A stretch of 64,000 nucleotides of DNA, from the NCBI GenBank assembly GCA_052034005.1, contig JBPOJB010000009.1:248001-312000 (forward strand). The letters run 5' to 3'. The notes below the pieces were generated by a model. It was not told the DNA's origin and did no database searches. It was given only the letters and a program-made list of their open reading frames with translations. The position numbers and the translations under genes were made by a program. How positions within the stretch are numbered: the first letter of the stretch is position 1; each line of letters begins with the position of its first letter. The stretch is from JAAYDI01 sp052034005. Lineage in GTDB: Bacteria > Planctomycetota > Planctomycetia > Pirellulales > Pirellulaceae. Of this stretch, positions 53,906-61,539 are shown one piece after another.

Positions 53906-54349
53906 ATGAACGAAACGAAATGCGGGCGCGTGGGTCGCCGACGGGCTCGGCGCGGCTTCACGCTGATGGAGGTGCTGCTGGTGCTGGCGATCCTGGTGAT
54001 CCTCGGCACGTTGGTGGGCACGAACTTCATGGGGATGTTCGCCGGCGCCAAGGTCGACGCGGCCAAGGCCCAGATCAGCGCGCTCGAGCAGCCGATCCAG
54101 CTCTACATGATGCATGTCGGCAGCTATCCGACCAACCAGCAGGGTCTGCAGGCGCTGCGCGTCCGACCCACGGACCTGGTGGATCCCTCGAAGTGGCAGG
54201 GGCCGTACCTGGACCACGACATCCCGGCCGATCCCTGGGGCCATCCGTACGGGTACGAATTGATCAACGCCAGACAGTTCCGGATCTTCTCGGTCGGCCC
54301 CGACGGCGCGCAGAACACCGCGGACGACATCGAGCGGATCGCGGGCTAG
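53906..54349 (+). CDS. gspG: Major pseudopilin GspG
   Basis: The protein has 147 residues. GAGGGGAG lies before the start. The prepilin cleavage site is RRG/FTLMEVLLVLAILVILG with Glu at position 5 after cleavage. Conserved GspG features follow: YPTNQQGLQALRVRP, DPWGHPYGYELIN and FSVGPDGAQNTADDI, the last being the calcium-binding region. It should polymerise into the pseudopilus. Confidence 0.95.
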   Translation: MNETKCGRVGRRRARRGFTLMEVLLVLAILVILGTLVGTNFMGMFAGAKVDAAKAQISALEQPIQLYMMHVGSYPTNQQGLQALRVRPTDLVDPSKWQGPYLDHDIPADPWGHPYGYELINARQFRIFSVGPDGAQNTADDIERIAG

Positions 54350-54362
54350 GTGCGTCGGGACC

Positions 54363-55037
54363 ATGGTGGCATCGGAGCTGAGCAACGCGACACGCCGAGG
54401 GCGCCGCACCGCGCGGCGCGGCATGACGCTGTTGGAACTCATCCTGGTGCTCGCCCTGCTCGTCATGATCGGCGCGCTGGCGATGCCCGCGTTCCGCGTG
54501 CCGTTCGAATACCACCGGCTGCGCCAGGCGGGCGAGGTGGTACGCGTCGAATGGAACAAGGCGCGCATCCGGGCCATGCAAACCGGCCAGACGCTGATGT
54601 TCCGCTACGCGGCGCAGCAGAACGCGTACCAGGTTACGCCCTATTACTCCGAGCAGGATTGGCTGGAAGCCGATGCCGCACACTCCCCCACGCTCGGCGG
54701 CGGAGGAGTGAACATGCAGGCGGGGGCAGTCCAGGCGGCCGACGACGCGCTGGCCGAATCGCGCGAATTGCCCGAAGGCGTCGTGTTTGTAGACAGTGAG
54801 GTCGAGATCGACCTGCGATCGTACGAAATCCAGCAGCAGGTGCAGGGCAACCAACTGGCGGGCGCGCTCGAGGCGACGCCGATCCTGTTCTACCCGGACG
54901 GGACGACGTCCGATGCGCGCGTCGTCCTGACCAATCAGTATCAACAGTTGTTCATCGTGGTCAAACTGCGAAGCCTGACCGGCATCGCGACAGTCAGCGA
55001 TTTTTTGTCGTCCCATGAACTGCAGCAGTATCCCTGA
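54363..55037 (+). CDS. gspH: Minor pseudopilin GspH-like
   Basis: The protein has 224 residues. It has an RRG/MTLLELILVLALLVMIG cleavage site and helix. The globular domain begins with QAGEVVRVEWNKARIRAMQT, typical of GspH-like pseudopilins, and is interrupted by a Gly-rich loop (SPTLGGGGVNMQAG). It ends 23 nt inside the next gene. Position between gspG and gspI supports the call. Confidence 0.82.
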   Translation: MVASELSNATRRGRRTARRGMTLLELILVLALLVMIGALAMPAFRVPFEYHRLRQAGEVVRVEWNKARIRAMQTGQTLMFRYAAQQNAYQVTPYYSEQDWLEADAAHSPTLGGGGVNMQAGAVQAADDALAESRELPEGVVFVDSEVEIDLRSYEIQQQVQGNQLAGALEATPILFYPDGTTSDARVVLTNQYQQLFIVVKLRSLTGIATVSDFLSSHELQQYP

Positions 55038-55611
55038 CCCGCGCTGGAGATGCCGCGCGCCGCGACGCCGGGCCGGGCGGCCGGCGCGGAGGCCGCGCGC
55101 CGGCATGACCCTGTTGGAAGTGATCCTGGCGATCGCGATCCTCGGCGGGTCATTGGCCATGCTCGGCGAACTGATCCGGACCGGGACCCGCGCCGCGCGC
55201 GAGGGGCGGCTGCTGAACACCGCCCAGCTGGTGGCCGATTCGGTCATGGCGGAGATGACGGCCGGGATCACCCTCCCGGCCCCGACGCAAGGCGTCACCG
55301 AGTTCGGCGGGTTCAGCTGGTCGTATGCCGTGGAGGTCGCGCAGGGCGGACAGCAGGGGCTCCTGTGCGTGGCGGTCACGGTCCGAGACAGCACCGACTC
55401 GTCGCCATGGGCGACCACCTACACGCTGATGCAGCTGATGATCGACCCGCAGTTCGAGTGCGACCTGGAGACGGCCGCTGCGGCGGCCGGCGCCTCGACC
55501 GGCTCCGGCAGCGGTTCGTCGTCCGGCGGCGCATCCGGCGGCGGCTCGTCATCCACGGGCGCAGCCAGGCCCGCCACCGGTGCGGGGACCGGCTCGGGAG
55601 GGACGCCATGA
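55015..55611 (+). CDS. gspI: Minor pseudopilin GspI-like
   Basis: The protein has 198 residues and overlaps gspH by 23 nt. The prepilin site is RAG/MTLLEVILAIAILGGSLA. The domain (LLNTAQLVADSVMAEMTAGI; GGFSWSYAVEVAQ) matches GspI. After the domain comes a long Gly/Ser/Ala tail of about 45 residues not usual for GspI. The stop overlaps the gspJ start (ATGA). Confidence 0.82.
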   Translation: MNCSSIPDPRWRCRAPRRRAGRPARRPRAGMTLLEVILAIAILGGSLAMLGELIRTGTRAAREGRLLNTAQLVADSVMAEMTAGITLPAPTQGVTEFGGFSWSYAVEVAQGGQQGLLCVAVTVRDSTDSSPWATTYTLMQLMIDPQFECDLETAAAAAGASTGSGSGSSSGGASGGGSSSTGAARPATGAGTGSGGTP

Positions 55612-56744
55612 ACGGCACACGGCGCGGCCTGACGCTGCTGGAACTCATGTTGGCCTTGAGCCTCACCGCGACCGTGCTGGTGACCATCTCGATGGCCATC
55701 GACCTGCACTTACGCGCCCTGCAGACCCGCCGCGACTACATCGAACGCATCCAGTTGGCGCGCGCGCTGCTCCAGGTGATCGCCACCGACCTGCGCGCGA
55801 CGATCCAGCCGAATACGGTCGACTTCTCGATACTGGCGAGCATGGCGAGCCCGGACATGCCGGAAGCGCCCGCCGCCGATGTGCCGAACGAGGGCGGCGG
55901 CGGCGAAACGGGCGGCACCGGCCAGACAGGCAGCAGCCAGACAGGCGGCACCGGCCAGACAGGCGGCACCGGCCAGACAGGCGGCAGCAGCCAGACAGGC
56001 AGCACCGGCGCGACGGGCGGCCTGGGGTCCAGCCCCGGCACCCGGTCGGGCGGCCCTTCAGGGTCGAGCGGCGGCGCGACGATCGACGGCGCGGGTGCGG
56101 CCAGCCAGACGGAAAATATCGCCTTGGCCACGTCGCTGCCGCCCGTGCCCGGGCTGTATGGCAACCAATACGAGCTCCAGCTCGATGTCAGCCGCCTGCC
56201 GCGCGTCGACCAGATGCAGCGCATGATGTCCAGCACCACCGCGATGACGCTCGAGGATATCCCGAGCGACGTGAAGACTGTGGCGTACTACTGTGTGAAC
56301 CCGAATGTTGCCGGGTCGGGGGGCGTGATGAACCGGCGGACCGGCCAGTACGAAGCGGGGCTGGTCCGGCGCGTGATGGACCGCGCGGTGACACAGTACG
56401 CCTCGATGCACGGCAACTACCAGGGGCTGCAGCAGGCCGCCGAGGTCATCGCGCCGGAAGTGGAGGAAATCAATTTCGAGTATTTCGACGGCACCCAATG
56501 GCTGCTCGAGTGGGACTCGGACCTGCAGCAGGGCCTGCCGGTCGCCGTGCGGATCACGCTGGTGCTCGCCCCGGAGAACTCGCCCATGGCGGATCGGAGC
56601 ATGTCGAACCGGACCTTTGCGGCATCGTCCGTCGGGGTTGAGTCGGATCAGCTCTACACGTTGACCGTGCGCCTGCCCACGGCCGAGCCGGCGACGTCGC
56701 AGATGACGGCGGGCGGCAGCGGTCTGGAAGCGGTAGGCCTGTAA
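55608..56744 (+). CDS. gspJ: Minor pseudopilin GspJ-like with repetitive insert
   Basis: The protein has 378 residues from an ATG overlapping the gspI stop. The prepilin site is RRG/LTLLELMLALSLTATVLV. The N-terminal part is QTRRDYIERIQLARALLQVI. Residues about 95-165 are a Gly/Thr/Gln/Ser-rich repeat insert. The C-terminal part (QQAAEVIAPEVEEINFEYFD, WDSDLQQGLPVAVRITLVLA) is typical of GspJ. The insert makes it longer than usual GspJ proteins of about 200 residues. Confidence 0.82.
   Translation: MNGTRRGLTLLELMLALSLTATVLVTISMAIDLHLRALQTRRDYIERIQLARALLQVIATDLRATIQPNTVDFSILASMASPDMPEAPAADVPNEGGGGETGGTGQTGSSQTGGTGQTGGTGQTGGSSQTGSTGATGGLGSSPGTRSGGPSGSSGGATIDGAGAASQTENIALATSLPPVPGLYGNQYELQLDVSRLPRVDQMQRMMSSTTAMTLEDIPSDVKTVAYYCVNPNVAGSGGVMNRRTGQYEAGLVRRVMDRAVTQYASMHGNYQGLQQAAEVIAPEVEEINFEYFDGTQWLLEWDSDLQQGLPVAVRITLVLAPENSPMADRSMSNRTFAASSVGVESDQLYTLTVRLPTAEPATSQMTAGGSGLEAVGL
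55911..56022 (+). repeat. Tandem 18-nt repeats inside gspJ
   Basis: About six units of the type GGCACCGGCCAGACAGGC (one shortened to 15 nt) encode GTGQTG/GSSQTG-like residues. They are in frame and predict a flexible surface loop. Confidence 0.85.
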
Positions 56745-56774
56745 GCGGCCCGTCGAAGCGAGGTGATGACTGTG

Positions 56775-58388
56775 ATGCGAGCGATTCGGCAACGACGGCG
56801 ACGGCAGCAACGGCGGCGGACGCGGCCGGGCATGATCCTGATCGTGGTGCTGCTGGTCGTGGCGCTCCTGGCGCTGGCCGCCTACACGTTCGCCGGCCTG
56901 ATGGTGACGCACTACGGGGCCGCGAAACTCAACGGGCGGCAGTTGCAGGCCCGCGCGCTGATGGAATCGGGCGTGGAGTTCGTGCGCATGTACCTGCTCC
57001 AGACCGAGGCTGCCCGGATGGATGCCGGCGGCCATTTCGATAACCCGACGCTCTTCCAGGCCAACCCGGTCCTGCCGACCAACGTCCCCGACGCCGCGCA
57101 GCGCGGCGATTTCACCGTGCTCTCGCCCAACCTGGACGACGAGGGGAACCTGGCCGGTGTGCGGTACGGCCTGGAGGACGAATCCACGCGGTTGAACATC
57201 AACGCGCTGGTGGCGATCGAAAAGCTGCGGGAGAACGCGGGCCGCGACCTGCTCATGGGCCTGCCCGGCATGACGGAAGACGTGGCGGACGCGATCTTGG
57301 ATTGGATGGATGAGGATGACGAGCCGCGCGACTACGGCGCCGAGTCCTCCTACTACCTGGGTCTCCAGCCGCCCTACCAGGCCAAGAACGGCCCACTCGA
57401 CACGGTCGAGGAACTGCTCCTGGTGCGCGGGGTCACGCCGCAGTTGCTGTTCGGCACGGACACCAACCGCAACGGCATGGTGGACGCGCACGAGGCGGGG
57501 CCGTCAGCGCTGCCCGGCCAGGCGACCAGCGCCATGCTGCCGTCGACCTACGATCTCTCGGCGACTTCGCTGGATCGCGGTTGGTCGGGGTACCTGACGC
57601 TCTACAGCATGGAGAAGAACGTCAACGCGTCGGGCCAGCCGCGGATCGACCTGAACCAGGACGATCTCTCGGCGCTGTACGAGCAGATCACGGCGACCTT
57701 GAACGAGGACTGGGCCCGGTTCATCGTCCTCTACCGCCAGAACGGCCCATCCGGCAGCACGGAGGCGGGTGAGGACATCGCGACGGCCGCGGATCCGGAC
57801 CTGACGAAGGAGGGAAGCCACAAGCTCAAGCAGGTGCTGGACCTGGTCGGGGCGAAGGTGGAGGTGGCCGCCTCGGACGACGGCCAGGCGAAGGTGTACG
57901 GGCCGGTGTTCGGGGACTCGATTCCCGAGATGCTCGTGTACATGCCGATCCTGATGGACAATGTGACGGTCCTTGCCAGCCCGACGATCCCGGGGCGGAT
58001 CAACATCAACCAGGCGTCGCGGGCGATCCTGGCGGGCATCCCCGGGATGGACGACGCGATGGTCAGTGAGATCCTGAGCCAGCGCGCGTACGAGAGCACG
58101 ACGGAGGCGGAGGCGACGGCGCGGGCCCACGAGACCTGGCTCCTCACGTCGGGGATCGTGACGCTGGACGAGATGAAGCAGCTCCAGCCCTTCATCTGTG
58201 CGGGGGGGGATGTCTTCCGTGCCCAGATTGTCGGTTATTTCGAAGATGGCGGCGCCGCGTCGCGTGCGGAGGTCGTCTTTGATGCTACCGGCGCCGTGCC
58301 GCGCGTAGTATCCTTGAGAGATATCAGCCACTTGGGCCGCGGCTACCCCCTGGAGATCCTGGGCGTGCAAATGATCAACAACTATTGA
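56775..58388 (+). CDS. gspK: Type II secretion minor pseudopilin GspK
   Basis: The protein has 537 residues from the ATG at 56775, with AGGTG upstream; GTG and ATG codons at 56763-56766 are alternatives. A very basic N-terminus is followed by the helix GMILIVVLLVVALLALAAYT, which lacks the usual Glu at position 5, as in GspK. GLEDESTRLNINALVAIEKL, the GspK signature, lies near residue 135, and INQASRAILAGIPGMDDAMV is a helix-hairpin-helix part. It is longer than enterobacterial GspK (about 325), as in other Planctomycetes. Confidence 0.88.
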   Translation: MRAIRQRRRRQQRRRTRPGMILIVVLLVVALLALAAYTFAGLMVTHYGAAKLNGRQLQARALMESGVEFVRMYLLQTEAARMDAGGHFDNPTLFQANPVLPTNVPDAAQRGDFTVLSPNLDDEGNLAGVRYGLEDESTRLNINALVAIEKLRENAGRDLLMGLPGMTEDVADAILDWMDEDDEPRDYGAESSYYLGLQPPYQAKNGPLDTVEELLLVRGVTPQLLFGTDTNRNGMVDAHEAGPSALPGQATSAMLPSTYDLSATSLDRGWSGYLTLYSMEKNVNASGQPRIDLNQDDLSALYEQITATLNEDWARFIVLYRQNGPSGSTEAGEDIATAADPDLTKEGSHKLKQVLDLVGAKVEVAASDDGQAKVYGPVFGDSIPEMLVYMPILMDNVTVLASPTIPGRININQASRAILAGIPGMDDAMVSEILSQRAYESTTEAEATARAHETWLLTSGIVTLDEMKQLQPFICAGGDVFRAQIVGYFEDGGAASRAEVVFDATGAVPRVVSLRDISHLGRGYPLEILGVQMINNY

Positions 58389-58425
58389 GGCGAGCGGGCG
58401 GCTCCTCGGGAAGGTATTGGGAAGC

Positions 58426-60051
58426 ATGGCGAAGTTGCTGGCGATCGAGTGGGACGAACGGGAAGTGCGCGTGGCGGTCGCCTCGCCGCGCGGCGGCGAG
58501 GTCGTCGTCGACGAGGCGTTTGCGATCGACATCGCGGCGATTTCCGCGGCGGATAGCGAGGATGACTCCCACGCGGTGGGGCAGCGCGTGGCGGAGGTCC
58601 TGTCGCAACGCGGGCTGACCGGCAGCGATGCGCTGGTGGGGTTGGGGCGGACCAGCATCGAGCTGCGGTCCATCTCGTTGCCGCCGGCCCCGCCCGAGGA
58701 ACTGCCGGACATGGTCCGGTTCCAGGCGATGCAGGCGTTCACGTCGATCGGCGAAGACTGGCCGCTGGACTTCGTCGAGCTGGGCGCGCAGGACGAGTCG
58801 CTCAACGTCCTGGCGGCCGTCGTGTCGCCGCAGCAGGTCGCCCAGATCATGCAGGTGTGCGCGGCCAGCGAGCTCAAGGTGCGCAGCCTGGTGCTGCGGC
58901 CGTTCGCCGCCACGTCGCTGCTCAATCGCGGCCAGGTGCTCTCCGCCACCGGCAACGCCCTGATCCTGGACCTGTTGGCCGACGCCGTCGACCTGACCGC
59001 CGTCTCACAGGGCCAGGTCGTCTTCATGCGCACGGTCCGATTGCCGGCCAGTGAGGATCGGAACCTGCAGGCGCGGGCCCTGGCGGGCGAGGCGCGGCGC
59101 ACGATCGCCGCGGCACAAGCCCAGATGAGCGGCCAGCGAATCGAGCAGGTGATCCTCTGCGGCGGCCCGACCGAGCACGCCGAATTGGTCCAGGCGATGG
59201 GCGAGGCGCTGGCCCTCGACGTGACCCTCTTCGACCCGTTCCAGGCCGTGCGCCTGGCGCCTGCGCTGGAACGGCAACTGCCGCCTGACCCCGGACGCTA
59301 CGCACCGCTGCTGGGCATGCTGGCCGATGAAGCGGCGGGGGTGCGGCACGCGATCGATTTCCTCAACCCGCGCCGCCGGCCGGTCGCGCGCAGCAACCGG
59401 CGCCGCAACATGCTGATTGCCGGCGGGAGCGCCGCGGTGGCGGCCGTGATCGTGCTGGGTGTGTGGGGCGGCTTGAGACGGCTCGACGGCCAGATCGCGA
59501 CCCTCACCGAAAAAGGGCAGGAGCTCGACAAGCAGGTGACGGCCGCCGAGGCGCTGGTCGAGCGCGCCAACAGCATTGCCGAATTCACGGACAAGGATGT
59601 GACCTGGCTCGATGAAGTCCGGGAAATGGCCATCCTCATGCCCGACGCCGATCATGTGATGCTCCGAGATGTGCAGCTGGCGACACCCTTGAAACGCGGC
59701 GCCGTGATGACCCTCGGAGGCAACGCCAAGACGCCGGAAGCGATCGAGCAGTTCGAGAACTCCCTGCGCTATGGCGACAATGTGGTCGATGGGCGAGGCG
59801 GCCCCATCGACCGCAAGCAGACCGAGTATCGTTACTCCCTCGATACGACGGTCACCTTGTCGCCTGACAAGTACGACGCGGGTCGGTCGCTGGGACGCGC
59901 CATCCGGGAAGAGATGCGCAAAGACGCGCTGCGGCCGGCCGCTGAGCCGGCGGAGGAGGCTGGCCCGCCGACGACGGGAGATCGTTCGCCGCCGGCATCC
60001 AAGCCGAAGGACACCGCAAAGGCCCAGGCGACAGGGGGGAGCACGTCATGA
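58426..60051 (+). CDS. GspL/PilM-like protein with actin-like domain and TM segment
   Basis: The protein has 541 residues from the ATG at 58426. An actin-like ATPase fold of the PilM/GspL type covers residues 1-300 (KLLAIEWDEREVRVAVASPR; QAMQAFTSIGEDWPLDFVEL; IEQVILCGGPTEHAELVQAM). A TM helix lies near 328-350 (MLIAGGSAAVAAVIVLGVWG), followed by a coiled-coil periplasmic part like PilN. It therefore combines functions of PilM and PilN, as GspL does. The C-terminal 40 residues are Pro/Ala-rich. Its stop overlaps the next start (ATGA). Confidence 0.82.
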   Translation: MAKLLAIEWDEREVRVAVASPRGGEVVVDEAFAIDIAAISAADSEDDSHAVGQRVAEVLSQRGLTGSDALVGLGRTSIELRSISLPPAPPEELPDMVRFQAMQAFTSIGEDWPLDFVELGAQDESLNVLAAVVSPQQVAQIMQVCAASELKVRSLVLRPFAATSLLNRGQVLSATGNALILDLLADAVDLTAVSQGQVVFMRTVRLPASEDRNLQARALAGEARRTIAAAQAQMSGQRIEQVILCGGPTEHAELVQAMGEALALDVTLFDPFQAVRLAPALERQLPPDPGRYAPLLGMLADEAAGVRHAIDFLNPRRRPVARSNRRRNMLIAGGSAAVAAVIVLGVWGGLRRLDGQIATLTEKGQELDKQVTAAEALVERANSIAEFTDKDVTWLDEVREMAILMPDADHVMLRDVQLATPLKRGAVMTLGGNAKTPEAIEQFENSLRYGDNVVDGRGGPIDRKQTEYRYSLDTTVTLSPDKYDAGRSLGRAIREEMRKDALRPAAEPAEEAGPPTTGDRSPPASKPKDTAKAQATGGSTS

Positions 60052-61253
60052 ACCGGCGCGAAAGAATCCTGGCGGCGGCAGTGGGCGCCCTCGTGGTGCT
60101 GTTTGCGATCAACGTCGGCTTCAAGCGGATTCACAGCCAGTTCACTGCGCGGACGGACCGGATCGCCCAACTCCAGAGCGACCTCAAATCGAAGGAGCTG
60201 AGCATTGCGCGCGGTCAAGTGGCCCAGCGCACCCTCAGCGCCTGCAGCGAACGGTCGCTGCCCAGCAGCGCACAGTGGGCGAACACGCGCTACCGAGCCT
60301 GGTTGCACGAGTGCCTCGAGCAAGCGGGTATCCATGAAGCGAATGTCACGTATCTCCGGGGCACTCCCTTCAAGAACTACTATGAGCTGCACCGATTCAA
60401 CGCCTCCTGCGAAGCCACGCTGCCCCAGGTCGTGGATTTGCTGTATCGGTTCTACGCGGTCGACATCCTGCACCGCCTGCAACATGCCAAGCTGATCCCG
60501 CAGGAGAATACGAACCTGCTGGCCTGCAACTTCACCGTGGAGGCGATCAGCATGCCGGATGTCGAGAAAGACCGCCCGCTGCCCACGCAGAAGAGCCAGC
60601 GCCTGGCATTCGACAACGTCCAGGCCTATCAGGACGCGATCGTCGGCCGGAACTTCTACGGCCGCGGCAACAGGCCGCCCAAGTTCGCCTCGTCCGAAAC
60701 GCAACACGGATTCCTCGGCAGACCGCTCGACGTGACCCTCCGCGCCGAGGACCCCGATAAGAATGCGGTGCAGTTCCGGTTGGACAAGAGCGATCTCGAG
60801 GGGCTGCGCGTGGATCCGCAGAGCGGGCGGATCCAGTGGACGCCGGACCGCAAGGGCCAGTTTGAGATCCAGGTGTCCGCCATCGATGACGGCATCCCGG
60901 CCAAGGAAGTCAGCCAGACCATCCGGCTGGAGATCACCGATCCGCCGCCCGAGCGCGTGCGGAACACGCGACCGGCCTTCAACGAAGCCAAGTACACGTT
61001 CGTCACGGGCATCGTCGAGATCAACGGGCGTCGCGAGGTCTGGATGACGGTTCGCAGCGAAGGCAAACTGCTGTGCCTCCACGAAGGCGACACGTTCCGC
61101 GTCGGCTCCTTCCAGGGCAAGATCGCCAAGATCCACCCGCGGCACGTCGAGATCGAGTCGCCAGACGGCCGATGGTCCGTGCGATACGGCCAAAGCCTCG
61201 GAGACGGTCAGGAACTCGAAGGGGGCACCGATGTCGCCGCGACCGGCGGTTGA
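60048..61253 (+). CDS. GspM/PilO-like protein fused to an Ig/cadherin-like and GspC/PilP-like part
   Basis: The protein has 401 residues. One TM helix lies at about 6-24 (ILAAAVGALVVLFAINVGF), then a coiled coil (RIAQLQSDLKSKELSIARGQ) and a ferredoxin-like region as in GspM/PilO (HRFNASCEATLPQVVDLLYR). An Ig/cadherin-like domain spans about 207-300 (LRVDPQSGRIQWTPDRKGQF). The last 85 residues (EVWMTVRSEGKLLCLHEGDT, FQGKIAKIHPRHVEIESPDG) resemble the periplasmic homology region of GspC or PilP. One chain may thus cover GspM and GspC roles, linking platform to secretin. The assignment rests on order and pattern. Confidence 0.65.
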   Translation: MNRRERILAAAVGALVVLFAINVGFKRIHSQFTARTDRIAQLQSDLKSKELSIARGQVAQRTLSACSERSLPSSAQWANTRYRAWLHECLEQAGIHEANVTYLRGTPFKNYYELHRFNASCEATLPQVVDLLYRFYAVDILHRLQHAKLIPQENTNLLACNFTVEAISMPDVEKDRPLPTQKSQRLAFDNVQAYQDAIVGRNFYGRGNRPPKFASSETQHGFLGRPLDVTLRAEDPDKNAVQFRLDKSDLEGLRVDPQSGRIQWTPDRKGQFEIQVSAIDDGIPAKEVSQTIRLEITDPPPERVRNTRPAFNEAKYTFVTGIVEINGRREVWMTVRSEGKLLCLHEGDTFRVGSFQGKIAKIHPRHVEIESPDGRWSVRYGQSLGDGQELEGGTDVAATGG

Positions 61254-61426
61254 GCTCCGCGAACTTTGAGCGGTAACCCGGTATCGCGCGCGATCCATTC
61301 TCGAAGCTGGGTCCGACCTGCCTCAAATGCGGGCCGTCCGCCGCGCCACCGGATCGCCCGCAAGTCTTACGCAGTGCGTGCACTTTCTCCGATTTGCCAC
61401 CGGCCGGCTGTATCGAACGGATTGAT

Positions 61427-61439
61427 TACAGTGACTGTA
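61427..61439. promoter_or_regulatory. Palindrome TACAGT-G-ACTGTA upstream of the secretin gene
   Basis: Six-base perfect arms flank one central G in the 286-nt gap before gspD. The gap is the largest inside the secretion operon, so an internal promoter or regulator site is plausible. No -35/-10 pair was found. Confidence 0.3.
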
Positions 61440-61539
61440 CCGGATGTGCCGATTGTGTCCCAGGAGTGGACTTTAAGAGCGATCTCCACATGCGCGACCA
61501 ACTCCCGCAGCAACGGAACATTGGGGGGAAGGCAACACG

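Noticed and set aside
50855..54577. Antisense open frame of about 1240 codons across gspE-gspG
   Set aside because: It covers three clear secretion genes and has no family features of its own.
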